Assembly: GCA_016801845.1 (NCBI GenBank)
Contig: CM028931.1
Location: 7,027,563 to 7,091,562 of the forward strand
DNA: 64,000 nucleotides
From: Polydactylus sextarius
Lineage: Eukaryota; Chordata; Actinopteri; Polynemidae
Reading direction: 5' to 3'
Shown here: positions 45,368-60,300 of the stretch, in pieces
Layout: the number at the start of each line of letters is the position of its first letter
Position numbering within the stretch: the first letter of the stretch is position 1
Program-made: the position numbers and the translations under genes
Notes under the pieces: generated by a model
Seen by the model: the letters and a program-made list of their open reading frames with translations, nothing else
The model's database searches: none
What the model was told of the DNA's origin: nothing

Positions 45368-48300
45368 CTGTAGGTACGTAGTCAACACATTCATCACTGT
45401 TTACTGGCAGCTTCATGGGTTTTTCAACCTCTGTGTGTTTTAATTATGATATTTTTTTAATCTGCAGGAGCACAATGTGTCAGTATCCAGGTGAAGATGT
45501 GGATGTGATGAAATAAACCTGAACCACCAGAAATCTAGTTTTCAATACAAGTTTATCTGTGATCACAGAACAGAAGTTGGCAGCATTTTTTTTTTTTTTT
45601 ACCCTTTTGTTATTTCAGTTGTTTCTGCTTTTTTAATGTGAATATTTTATGATGAACGTACTCTTTTATGATAGCAAACAAGACCGATTAAGTCAGCTTT
45701 ATATCATAGGCATATTTGTTACAATTTGCTGGTGTTTTACAGAGCAATAATTAATCAGTTAATCACTAAAGAATGTATGACAACACAGCACATTGTCATG
45801 ATTTATGTGGCACCCAAATCCACTGGATCCCTTCAAGCTGTTATTGCTTCAAAACCTGATGCAATTCTCAGTCAAGACACAGTCACAGTCCAGTCATATT
45901 AAAAACAGAAATGTAAGTGTGTGTGTGTGCTGTGCAGTAAAGTGCGTATGAGTCTCCACATACTTTCCTGCTCAGCAGCTTCTCAGTGCGGCTGCATTGG
46001 GCCTGGCAGCAGGTCAGCGCCTGCCGGGCAGCATTCAGCTCTTCTTGCAGGAAAACCACCTCCTCCTCCGCCGCCATCTTCACTCTGAGGGCATCGGTGC
46101 GACTGGTGATCTCACTCTGGTCACATGAGGTGATAAACACAAATACAAGCTGTTCTAAAACACAATAAAATAGTGACTGTTTGATGAGTCAAACTATAAT
46201 TTATCCTTAGATAAAGAAATTAAGTTAACAAAAAGATGCTACTATCCTTCCTTAAACATACAATACATTATATTTTAGTTTTACTGTTCATAAAAATGAT
46301 TCATAATAAAGTTGTGATATTATTAATATAATAAAATTATAATAACCTATTACAATAATAATGATAGGTAATAATAATAAAATAAATATGTCAGGGCTGA
46401 GAAAATTTTGAAATATAAATTTAAAAATGAAAAATGAGAATGAAATTAAAAAAAAATGAATGCACTAAGAGATAAAAGTAAAATATTTTGTATTTGATTT
46501 GACTTTTGATTCATCAGCATGTCAAAACTGTAGGAAACAGCATGTGTCTTCTTTGCTCCTTCCTGTTTGCTGCAGGAAATGAAATCTGATTTGTGAATAT
46601 TGAATATTTTTCTAACCTGCTGCATCTGAAGCAGCTGTTGATGAAGTTTCTCCTTCTCCACCACTCGTCTCCACCGACTCAGAGCCTGCAGTTTACAGAG
46701 CAGAGCAGCCAGCCTTCTGTTCTCCATGTTCAATTCATGGACTTCCTCCCTCTACAAACACAAAAGAAAACACATTCAGCATTTTGATTCTCCGAATGAT
46801 TTCATTATTTACACTTATAAAAGTCTTGCCTGTACCTTCGACTGTGTGAGAATGAGTCCATCATCATCTTTGCTGCAGCCATATTTCTTTTTGAGCTTTA
46901 AAATCCTGTCTACTCCTTCATCTCTCACTGTGTTCACCATCACACTCACATCCTGCTCCACCTGCAGCCGGCACTCATCTACTTTGGCCTGAGGGCAAAG
47001 AATAATAAAAGCTCTTGAGATAATAAAAAAACAGCAAACTCTAAAGTCAAGATAAAACTTCTTACTTGTAGCTGGATGCAAAAGGAGAGCAGCTGTCGCA
47101 CTAAAGGGTCGTAGCGTTCTTTAAATTTGAGACTGAGTTGTTTCTCTAAAAAATGTTTCTCTTCTTTGAGGTGAGCGACTCGAGCCTGCAGAGCCGAGAT
47201 CTCCAGCATCATCCCGTGACATAAAGCTGACACCTGTGGAGCAGCAGTGATGCTGTTCATTTACAGGAACATATTTATTTGTCTTTATCTTGGTGATGCA
47301 CAACTAAGTGAATCGATCCACAAAATGATGAGAAACGGATATTTTTATTTGTTTTTAGTTTATTAGATTTAACTTTTCGATCTTCAGTTCTTCGTGTTTT
47401 TAATAACGTACGAGCACAAAACATCTCATCAAAACTCTCCAGAGATTTTTCTTTCTTCTATTAATTGAAGTACTTACCTTTGTGTGAGAGCTGCTCATCT
47501 GAGACCGTTTCAGATTCTTTAAATCCTGAAGTTAAAAAAGTAAAATTATGAGATTTTTTTTTTGAAACAGATTCAGTTTTGTCTTTAAATATTCAAACAT
47601 AAACTGACAGTAAAATATGTTATCTGACACACCTGTTCTTTCTGGTACAGAAGCTGAGTTTTCTGCTGCAGGATTCGTTCATAAAATTGGGAGTAAATCA
47701 GGAAGCAGCGACGTTCCCGCTCCATCAGAGAAGAGCCAAGGTGAGTAAAACACAGTTGGAGATGATCCTGAGATATCCTCAACTGAAGAAGAAACCATTC
47801 AGGAATATTATTACTTACTTATGTGTATGTTTTGATGTGCATCATTATGTTGTCTTCCCCACCTGTCCCTCCATCTGTTCTGCTCCGTCCATCAGCTGCT
47901 GAACAAATGTCTCCATGATCTGCGGCCGCTCAGGTGACAAACTCTGTTGCACTTTTCTCCACAGCTCTGACCAAAACGCAGATTATTTTATTGTAACTGC
48001 GGCTGTGTCATTTTTAGATGAATGTGTAAGTAGATTATTACCTGTTGGGAGATGTGAGTCCTGTTGAGTTCGCTCTGATGCCACTAGGTTCAGCTCTGTA
48101 TTAATCCTCCTCTGCACCACCTTGATCATGTCACACTCTGTGATCTCCAGCAGCTTGTGAAGCTGAAACAAAGACATTTAACAGTTTAAGGTGTTGTTTT
48201 TAAGACAAAATCACATGTTAACTGTGTATTTGTTGTAGTTTTACCTGCCAATGTTTCACATTGACCTCTGAAGCTCCAGGAGGGGGTAGGAGAGACTGGC

Positions 48301-51300
48301 TGCCAGAGATCAACAGCTCATATTCGCACTCTTTACCCAAGTGTTGAGCCAGAGCTTTCATACTGGGGTAAAAGATTTCAGCTCTGTGAAGAAAATGGGA
48401 GTAAATAAAAACATTTTTAGGACCATTGAGTGCACAAAATGTAAAATGGAAACATTTTCAGTTCTGTGACAACTCCACTGACTGAAATTAACTTTCAGGA
48501 TCTACACTACTTTTTTATAGCTGGTGGCTAAAAGTAAATATTGCAAGTGTAGTCATCAAACTGTCTTCTTTACTAAATGCTGCTTTATACTCTATTCTAG
48601 TTTTTATTTGATATTGATTAAGTGATATTCATTTATATGATATTTTTTTGATATTGGCATTAAGTAAAAACTGAGATATGATAATGTACATTTTGGATAA
48701 AAATATTGTTTACAATCTCAGGGTTAAATTGGCCTTTTTTCATTGATTCATTAACAGTTTTATTATTAAAAAGGAAGAATTGCCAGAAGAAAGAAAGAGA
48801 ACACATCTCATTACCCGTAGAGTTTCACAAACTGCTGATACAAACTGGGCAAACTAAATATTTCTGTTCCCAAACGTCTTCGTGCCCAGTTTTCCTTAAA
48901 GACATGAAGCTGCTTCGTCAGCAGGAGAAAACCTCTGAGCACAGACTGGACTTGAACCGGATCCTGAAGAGGAAGATGAGAATGAAGAGCAGAGCTTGAT
49001 GCACATGTCATCTTCTCTTCTTTTTCAGCTTCCAAACAGCTTATCTCCTCCTGAAGCAAAGACAAAACATAGTGAACACAACCTGACATGATACACATCT
49101 TGTGTTACAGATTTGATACACAGACACAGTCTTTTACTTCATTGGGTTCTTCGTTGTGCAGGAGGTCATCCATGGTGTTCTGGAGATGAACAGGCTCTGC
49201 ATTTCCTCCAGCATTCAGGACATCCTCCATGAGCAGTGACACACTGAGGATGGCAGCGTTGGCCTTCAGTCTGCAGCGATCGCTCAGGCCACTGAGACAA
49301 AGCTGCACAGAAACACAGAAACTCCTCTAATTAATAAACCTGATATCAGTTTATCAAATTTAACCTCTGAGGTGAAATCAAACAACAACTAAAACCAATC
49401 TTTTTCTTGCATTTATAATGTAATATGCGATTTCTATGCGATAGCTTATGTGAAAAATTGACATGTTGTTCCTCAGATGGAATATGTATCTAAATCTGGC
49501 AGGGTTCATCCTCTTGGGAGCATAACTTTGTGTTTATAGCATAATCTGTGCGTTAAGACTTAGATATTTCTTATGTAAGTGATCATTTTGTCCTAACATC
49601 AGTTGCACAGGATAAAAACAATAAAGTCATTATCTGGGGACTAAGAATGACATGCTGACAAGTAAGAGAACAACATAAATTTTAAACCTGCATGCAGTAC
49701 TCAATGGGTGGTATGTCCCAAACATGAAAAGGAAGCAAACCATGACGAGTCAAGAAACTTCTCCACGAAAACAACTTCTGTGCCTGGAGAGGAAAGGAAT
49801 GGGGGCACACTATAAATGATTTAATATGATATGATGATATACGATATAATATGATATCCCAAGACTAAACCAACCTGACAGTCTCGACTCTCCAGAGGTT
49901 GAGGGACCGGCAGCATGACACTAATCATATCCATCTTAACGCTGTCACTCAGCAGAGGAAGAACTGTCGCCATGTTGTCACTCACACTCTGATATGCGTC
50001 AATGTCACCAGAGGAGAGGAACACCTCCCTGAACATAAGAACATGAGAATGAGAAGTTTCATCCCTTTTATCATGAAGCAACAGTTGATTTTTTTCTGCA
50101 GTATCAGATGTTCAAACATCAAATATTGACCTGATGAAGATTCTGACTGCTGTGTCAAATTGCAGGAGGATGACTTGTCTGCGCAGCTGCAGCAGTTGAC
50201 CCACTGACTCTGGGCTGCTCGGATCACACAGACGGTCGACCTGTCGCTGGATCTCCTGCAGCTCCACTCCTGTTACAATAAGCAGGATTACTGTGACTGA
50301 TCATCTGCATACTGCTTTATACATGTCTAGTATTAGACAGAGAATATGACAAACCGCCTGGTGATGAAGCTGAAACCTTTTGCTGAAACTACATTTTAGA
50401 GGGTTTTTTTTTAAGAACATAAATAAGCCCTGAAAACATAAATAATAAAGAGGCTTTACTGCATGTTAATCCTCACATGTTAAGGATGTATCATACAATC
50501 AAGTCCATTATTTTGGTCTTTACACTCATACAAATACATGCTCATACATAACATTTTTTAACATTTTTTTTCTAGTTTTTATCCTGATTTCTCTCTGAAG
50601 GAAATATCCAGGCTGTCTCTTGATATTTTTGAGATTTTGATCTAAATTTGTGAGTTTATAGATCCAGTATTTCCATATGAAAGTGTGTAAAGTTTTATTT
50701 GAAGCACCAACCCACCAATGCCCTCAGCACCTCCCCAGTCAGCTACAAGACGTGAGCCCGTCACCTCCTGGCTTCTCCTCTGGCTGCAGGAGTTTTCAGC
50801 GTTTCCAAGTCTGGAGAAACTCATCAGGTAATAAATGATGTCATGCAGAGCGGAAACTATCTGCAGAGTGTGATGGAGAGCTGTGGCACAGGCCTGTGGA
50901 GAGCAGAGGGGGATCTAAATATCATATAGTTTATTATTTATTTAAATTGTTTTGCTCTTGAGTGCTTCTCACCGAAACCTCCAAGGTTTTGAACATGTGC
51001 AGCACCTCAGAGTAGTGAGGGATGGTCCACAGGTTTAGGACAGTTTTGCCATCAGTGGACAACAAACAATGTCGCTGCCGCTGATGCTGAAATCTTCTGT
51101 TTGACAGAAGGGTGTGATCTCACATTACAAGCGAAGGACAAAAAAGGTAACTGTTTTAATGTAAAAGATATTAGTGGTTCTAGGAGTCAGTAACACCTCC
51201 GAGTCAGAACCACAAACAGACACCTTATGATGAGTGGAGATGTATTTATTCACACTCATTACACACTCATTGTCAATACTTTAACTTTTATAAGATTTAT

Positions 51301-54300
51301 AGTCAAGATTTCCAATTATTTTGAGCATAAGACACATTTATCATCAAGTATGTGTCTGTTTGTGTCATATAATGACATTTACAACTATTTTTTAAGATGT
51401 AGGGCATGAATTTGACACAGATTGGACTCTTAAATGCTCTCAACATGTTGGTGCATTTACTCTAGCATAAGTCCAACGGGATTTGTTACGGTTTGTTGTG
51501 GTTTTAAGGCAATAATAGATTTTGATCTGAGATCACCAGTCTCACTTGCTCAGTGACTCACTTAACAGGATATCCTGTATATCTTATAACAGCAGAATAC
51601 AATGCGTTTTCACACACGTCTGTTTACATAATTAAGCAAAAAAAAAAAAAAATACTGAACTGATTTGCCCTCAACCTGAAAAAGGGATGAGAGATTACTT
51701 ATCACTTCCCTGAACTCCTTTATGTTGGCTGATAAGGACATTGTTTGACATTTCCATCAGTTTCATTATCATGTGATAATGTTTGGATACTGATGTGACA
51801 TGTTTAAGACGTAGGGATTGAAAGTTTGTATATCATCCACATGTGACAGATGTGTCGGATTGTTGTGACACCTGTTGATGTTAATAGTAAATCGTAATAA
51901 ATATATCAGATTGTTTTATTCAAATTATCTATGTAATACTAGTGAGTTGTGAGCATATCACAAAGAATTTTATTTGTCAGTTGATTATTTTGTTTCGAAT
52001 TATTGTTCATTTCTTTTTAACGTTTACCCTTTTATAGCCAACTGTATTATATTTACTACATGAGTTTCTGATACCCCATCATATGAAATGATATAGCATA
52101 TAGAAGGTTTAATTTTCAGGTTTAATTTAGGGTTTAAGGTTTAATTCTTCAATTCGGGTTAATTTAAGATTAATTGCGGTTAATAGTTGGGGAGGTGGAG
52201 GGGCTGGAAATAAACAAACTTGTGTTAACTGCGTTAATCTCGACTATATTAATTGCAACGATTTTGTTGCTGATTATACACAATGTCTTTACATCAAGGA
52301 CCACAATGAAAATAAGTCTTGGCAATTTAGAGATACAGCATCTATAACCTGGAGTCTTACCTCTAAACTAAACTAAAGTAAAATACACATGTGTATGTGT
52401 GTATGATTTTTCTACTATGTTGCCGATTATTAGCCATTAAAATGAGAGCCACTAATACCTGGGGTTGTGGTAAACTTCGCCTCCTTTGTGTTCCCTGCTT
52501 TGTTCGGTCATGAAGTGAGACTGACGAATGGAGGGGATGTTGTCCAAAAGAGCTGTCAGACTGTAGTAATACGCAACAATCTGTGCTCTTACACAATACT
52601 GAGATATTTGTGTGTTGAATCTGTGGAAATATGAACAGACACAATGTTTATCTTTAACCTATTCTCATACACAGAGAGTATTAAAAGGAAACTACAGCAC
52701 ATTTGAACCTACATTTCACTGTTAGAAGTCTTTGAGTAATGTCAGTTGCCTAAAAATTAAACAGATCGGTGCTACTTTAGTGGAGATGTTGCAGTAATGG
52801 CGAGCCTGACCAGGCAGCTAATAAGCTAAGTGATTTCTAACATCATTTACCATTTCTTTACCACTACTGAGTTAAACAGACATAGTGTTATGTTGGTAAG
52901 GCTCCTGGTCTTGTTGCACGGGGCTTAGAAAAAATGTAAAGCCTCTTCAGTGGGAAAAAAAACACTGTTTACTTTATTGTTAGAATGTCTGGATCACTTA
53001 GCTTATTAGCTGCCTGGGTAGACTCGCTGCTACTGCCACATCTCCACTAACATAGCACCAATTAGTTTCCTTTTTTGTCAACTGACATTACTCAAAGACT
53101 CTATCAGTCGAATACAGGTTCAAATGTGTTGGAGTTTCCCTGTAAGAGATGAGTTATATGGAATGAAGCTGTTCATGGGCATACTTCTGGAGAAAGTCGA
53201 TTATGAGGCTCCTTTTGATCTTTGCCGTTTCCTCCTGTGAAGTGAGAGAAATTAATTTTATTTCATGGACAGCCAATCACATTTGTCATCCCCCCAACAC
53301 CCTGGAAATCTACCAGCATGTGCAACTCACCGGGGTTTTCATGATGAGACCCCCCACAGCCTGTTTCTTCTTCACAAATGCATTCAGCATCTCATCACGC
53401 AGACCCACTTTTTCCAGCTGGATGGACACAAAGGCCTTCATCAGCCTGGATGAAGAAGCAAGATTCAATTAATCAAAGAGCAGACACAGAAGTGCTGGCA
53501 GTGTTGGCAGTGTCATTTGCTCCTCAAGTGTGGAGGGAAGGTACCTCTCTTTCCTGGTTTTCATGGAGCCTTTAGAAGATGAAGAGTTTGACTTTTCCTG
53601 TTTGGGGTTGAAGCTTGTAGCAGATTTAAGATCTTGATGAGGACAAAGGGCAATTTCTCTCTGAGAATAAACCAGAAAACAAGCTCAAACAATTAATGAC
53701 CAGCAGTTTATTTTTTTGTTGAAGCATCAACAGCAAACAGTGGTGAAAAGCGTATTTAAGCGATTTAAAAATGAATTACAGCTGACATGAGAGCACAGCA
53801 CACTTATTCTGCAAAATATTGCAGCATGCAAACTACTACTAGACAATTACCCTGTACGAAACTGTGAGAGTGATACAGTGTGGTATGATTGTCATGGTCT
53901 TAGAAGAACAGAAATACCTTTGCAGCCCTGATTGTCTAAGCAATTATTCAATCTTCATGCCATTTGAGGGCAATACCCTGTGAGATACGCTCACCCTAAA
54001 GTGAGAAAGTAACTTTATGATATACCAACATAACGTACAAAATGTATATACGTTTTGTACGTTGGTACGTCATTACAGATTAGCATTATCTCAAGTAATT
54101 TATGCACCCAACCGAGGCAACCACAACTCCACTACAAATTGGGTTAAATTAGGTTCACTGCAACAAACCAGCTGGTCTCCACTGTGATGATGAAGTTTGA
54201 TGATAGAGCGGAAAATTATCGAGCATAGAAAGCGTCATTCCACAACAGCATGGACGACATTGTCCTTACTGTCACAGAAGAGACAGATCTTCTGATTAAA

Positions 54301-57300
54301 GGGCTCTGAAAAGAGTATTTAGAACATGTGCAGCGGTTAAAAGTGGTCTATATCAGAGATCCTGAGAGCAATCTGGCAGTGGCTTGAAGACTGCTATGAC
54401 ACACCTGAAGCCATTGCAAAGGCACTATTTGCAAGATAACTTTGAACTTAGAGAACTTTCCAAAAATAACCAACAAAGAACCAGCAAAGTTGCGTGAGTT
54501 AGCAGATCTCATCCAAGAACTGTATGCTATAAAGCAAGATGGATTTCTGCCAGTATATCTAGACACTGCTAGAGGAGTGGCTCCAGTAGTGGAAAAGCTG
54601 CCATATAATCTGCAGGAGAGGTAGATTTTTTATGGCATCACAAATCAAACAAGACTGTCACATTCCTTTCCCGCCATTCAACGTGTTTGTGAACTTCATT
54701 CAAGTTAAAGCCAGAAATGATCTATGGATAATGATCCTATGGCTCCAACCTCAAAGAGAGACAAACCCAAGAGAGAGTGCTGTGAAAAGAAATCACTGGC
54801 CTATGGCAATGGTCATAGAAACATTTCCCAGCAAAGACAGTGTTGTGGGAACTGTAGAAGTAAGAGCAATTAAGCAAGATACAATTAAGTCTACACTAGA
54901 CCTGTCTGAACTTTTTTGATGATGATGAATTGGTTTAGATAATATGGGTATTGGATGTGGTATCCTTTAGTTACCAGACAAGGAGCATGAGAAATACATT
55001 TACTCCTGTCACTTAGTCAACCAATTCAAAAACTGTAAGTCCTATTGTTTTGGTAGACATGTTGTGTGAACAAGAGAAAATCATATATGTAAAGTGAAAT
55101 TTGTGGCTGTGAGCAGCGTGCAAAGAAAACAATTAAGCAATCCTCTGAAGGCCTCTCCACTCTAACCTCCATTGTAGCCTGAACATTTCAAGCAATACAC
55201 ACCCATTATAAACTCTGAATTTCTCCAAAATTGATCATGGTCATTTAACAGTGACTGATCAAAAACTATACAATCTATCAAAAAGTTGAATACCACATCA
55301 ATTCACCAGACTTTTGTCTGCATTTTAAAAGCTGAATGGCATGTATAGGTGAAAGTATGTCAAAGCAGTAGATGTTTGAAAAACCTTGAAAATTTGCATG
55401 TTTTTTCACCTCGTCCAATTCATTGTCTGTGGGAAATTTTTCGCATGTGTATGCTGGAGGATAAAGTAGTAGCCATCGAGTCTGATCGAGCCACATGTTT
55501 TGGTATTTTGGTAATTTGTCTGTGTGTGATCAATGGTATTTTAGTTATTGCAAATTGAAATTTGGTACAGAAGAATAACAAGAAGAAACACACAGAATAA
55601 TCCTATAGCTTTGCTATAGGGCAGGGGTGTAAAACTGAAAACTCACATAAAAAACTGTACCCCAGTCAAGGGCCAAACATATTCAACAATTATTGGGAGA
55701 AAAATATGTATCATTTCTTCATATGAAGAAAAATATCATGAACTTAATTTTTAATATATTGAGTCTAGAACAAGTATCCTAAAGCCTATTAGGCCTACTA
55801 GGCCTATTAGTTAAAATTTCAAAATAAAAGAAACATCAGTAACAGTCATTTCTTATGCCTTTCTTTCTAGTAACCCCTTCCCCTGTGAGGCAACAGCGCT
55901 AACCCCTGTGCCGCTGTGCTGCCCTTCTTTCTAGTAATTTCATATAAAAACTTTTTTTCCACAACAATGGCCAAAAACTAATTTCCTTCAATAAAAATCC
56001 AAACATCAAATTATTAACAGTCCATTGCATTGCACTTCCGCATAGTGGAACTTCCAGTATTAGCGGTGCAAGCTCAAGGGGCCATATATGGACCCCAAAT
56101 CAGAGTCCTGTACAGGTCTAATTTTGACAATCTGCACCCGCCCATACCTGTCATACTTAAACCTGCATCTGACCTGTTTTCCAACAGGAACTGGACGAGT
56201 GTGGTATAAACTACTGCACCCGAACCAACCCACTATAAATTAACAGTGGCATTTCTATATGTAAAAATTTGGTGGGACAAGAATGAATTTCAGGTCTGGT
56301 TGTAGGCGCGCATACGCACATGATTACAAACAAGGCAACCAGCGCTTGCCAACATGGGGATTGACGTTGGTTTACAAAGCCATACGCTAAACGATTGCTA
56401 CACAATACTCAGAGCCTTCAAGGCCATACAAACAGTAAAACGCCCAACAACAGGAAGCGCCACAGCAAACCGCAAGCACAGGCAACTTATAAGGACTATG
56501 ACAACATTATGACAACAACCTTGTCCTTAAGCATATATGACACACTGTCATCACCATCTAGCATCTATATCAATCGATCCAGAATAACAACATGGCTAGT
56601 GCACAAACAAAAACCATTAAAGCAAGATGATAAATTATTTGTGCTCCAATAAATACACCACTTCATTCATATCTATTTTTTAGTTCAAAGCTATAATGCA
56701 AATGTGTCATCCTCTCAGTTTTGGCTGCGCAGTGTAGACTGTAATTTTGGCACCAGCCAATCAACTTTCAGATATGAAATGACGCTGTCGTAGGGCTCGG
56801 AGCTGTGTGTCCCACAAGTCAACAAATTCGTGCCATCTCCAACAAATACAGTCAACACTTTGGGCATGTACACTTGTATATTCCCACGTACAATTTACAT
56901 TGTATTGTGTGAGGAGGGCTAGCCCCATTCATGCAGAAATAGATCCTGAGAATGATCTGAAGCAGCGTCATAGAAACCAATGAACATAAACTTAAATCCA
57001 AGCACAAATTATATGCAATTTAGGGAGATTATACATTTATAGACAATACATTTTAATGGACAATAAGCTAATGTTTGATAATAATTAATGTAATTTGCCT
57101 GCAGTCCTTTCTGGTGACACCAGGTGGTCGGCACTGTAAATTAACACCAACACCCGACCCACACCCAGATGAATATCAGCCTACCAGATTGTGCCGTCTT
57201 CAAAAGGTACTTACACTCTCTGCCCAGTAGCAAAGACAAGCCACTTTTACTGAACTTATCAGGGCGTTTTTCTGTGAGACTTGAGAGGCCAAAGTCACCT

Positions 57301-60300
57301 GCAGGTTCTCCACGCTTTGTTTGTTCATAAGCTACGAAAAGACAAACAAGAAAATTAAGATTACAAAATCTGTTTTCTTTCATCCAAGTATTTTCGTTCT
57401 ATTAATCTCCAATCCTTTCAGCACATACATGAATAACGGCCTCCTGCGAGCTGAAGCTAAATCTCCCAATCTCTTTTTCGTCCAGTTCCTGGATGCTCAG
57501 GGGCAGATGAGATGGGGTGAACCTGCAGGAAAGTGTCTACTTTTAATTCCTCGTTGAAACACACTTGATTGCTCTCATAAGGAAAGCAGAAATGATATAA
57601 GACATGCAGAGAAGCAGAGAGGTAGAAACATGCATAGTTTTTTTCTGGATTGCTGTCAAAACAAACACTGGAGTCTGAGACTTTAATCTGACACATCTGA
57701 TTCTAGCACAGGAGTATTTTAAGAAGATTCATATATTAATCACTGATGTGTTTATCTGGATAAGACACACAGTTGGATTATTCACCGGTCCACTGAAGAG
57801 TCATCCTCCAGCAGCATAGTAATAAAAACAGGTCTCTGCTCTGCTTGGATTTTCTGTTCGGTTTCTTCGAACTCCACAGGTCTCAGATACAGATGGAAAT
57901 CACTGAAGCTGAGCTCTGATGCCACTTTTCTATACAACCTGGAAATAATTCATTATTATTATTATTATTATTACCATTATTTACTTAACCAAGAAGGTTT
58001 CACTGAGATATAATATGTCTTCTGCAAAGGCGATCTGGTGAATTAAAAAGATTACATAGTGACCTCTATATATTTGGGTCAACAAACTAAAAGTGATATC
58101 TCGGCAAGAAGTACACAGTTGTTCCTCTTTGTTAGTCAGATTTGAAATTAAGAAATTATAAAAATAAGAAAAATGACAGATAAAGTTATTACACAGTACT
58201 GTACAAATGCTTTAGGTGGGTGTGGAAAAAATGCTGTAAACTGAGAAAGTGTTTATTTTCATAATTTAACAAAATGCAGTGAATGAACAGTAGAGAAGTC
58301 TAAATCAAATCAATATTTGGTGTGACCACCATTTGACTTCAAAACAGCATCAATTCTTCTAGATACACACAGTTTTTGAAGTAACTCAACTGGTAGGTTG
58401 TTCCAAACATTTTTGGAGAACCAACCACAGATCTTCTGTGGATGTAGGCTTCCTCAAATCATTCTGTCTCTTCATGTAATTCCAGACAGACTTGATAATG
58501 TTGAGATCAGGGCTCTGTGGCCATACCATCACTTCAATGACTTCTTGTTCTTCTTTACACTGATGATAGTTCTTAATGACACTAACTGAATGTTTGAGGA
58601 TAGTTGTCCTGCTACAAATAAATTTGGGGCCAATCGTATATCTCCCTGATGGCAATGCATGATGGGTAAGTATCTTACTGTACTAAATAAATCCTGACCA
58701 AATCTCCAACTCCATTTGCAGAGAGTTTGTCTGGGAGACAACTTGTTGATGCAGTATAATTACTTGGCCAAGGTGAGCTTAGACTGTCTTCCACAACCTC
58801 GCTTTGATAGCAGAGTTTGGCTGTTCCTCACCTAGTTTCAAGCCTCCTACACAGCTGTTTCTGTTTCAGTTAATACGTGAAACTGATGATCATTAGCATG
58901 CAGTGTTGGGTATAGCCTCCAAGAACAAGTGAATATTCATGAAAACTAGCTAAAATTGAACTGTCTCTCCCTGCAGGTTTTCCATACCATATTAGAATGG
59001 CTTTGAAACAAGAGAACCAAGGCATTTCCCCCCCAAAAGAGAGAGTCCATGAAGGGACCTCAGAAATTACCACAAAATGAATTAAATATATGTGGCATGG
59101 GACTTTTAAATGAATGTACAGAGCTCTATTATTACTCCTTTCACCCTGGTGAGAGTGTTGTGTCTTAACTGTGCCAGATGCGCCGTCTCGGATGCTGACA
59201 CCATCAGTCGATGGCGGATGGTGACAAGCTCCAGCAGCATGGAGAAAGTTTCCACAACGTACGACTGTTTCTCTCTTCCCAACTTCATGTCCTGCTCCTC
59301 TGCAGAGTTTATGAACAACAGCCCCAGCTTTTGGACTGAAAGCGGGTCCTCAAAAAACACATCTGAGAACAACTGAAGATGGAGAAAAAAAATAGAGAAG
59401 GTTAAACTGTTTTCTGTCTTTGTGTAAATTTATTTGGAAAAAAGGAACCTACATCTTTCTGTATCTTGGAGCTGTAGGCAGCTTCAGGTGCAGGCAGGTT
59501 GTTCCAGCTGTACAGTGCCTGATGCAGGAGTGTCTGCTGCAGGACAAGTCTGTCTGAGACGCTGGTGGCTTGATGAAGCTGACAGAGCTCAGTGTGAGTC
59601 TGAACTAAACTGTTATAAACTACAGAGGCCTGGCAGAGGGATGGGTGAACCTCAAGGAGGAACATGTTCATCAACCCAGGGCTGCAAACACAAAGTGAAT
59701 ACAGACGTTTTACAAAATCAGAAACAATTAACTTTTTGAGGAAAACTAACTTCTCTGTTTACTGGCCTGCTGCCTCCAAGTGAGACCACATGTTTAGGAA
59801 TGTAGTTCAGAGGAAGACCAAAGTCACAGGTGGAGGCTTTATGATCCTGTCTCCAGATGCGTTGGAGGTACTGCCGCTGTTTTTCAATCTGATCAGATAA
59901 AAGACATGTAAACTACAGATCACACTGAAAAAACAAACAAGACAAGGCATCCAAGTGGAAATCTGACTGATAAGCACATCTGTAATGAGACTGAATTTAA
60001 AAATGATTAAACCTGGAATTGCAGCTGATTGTGGCTTTCACCTAGGTTCTCTATTAATTATTATTTTAGTCTAGTCAATCCCACAGAGAACTCATCAAAG
60101 CTCTCGTGTTTTGGATTAGCCCTATGCCAATCCATCCAGCAGACACTAGGATCTCACAAAATCATTTTTGGTCAGTCAACTATATGCATGTGAGTGTTAG
60201 TTAAAACCTGTGCAGACTTTTGTTTTCACCTGATTATCCAGAACATATTTGATGAGCTGCTGGTGACTGCGTAGACAGTCTATCTCGGCCCTGTAGGCCT

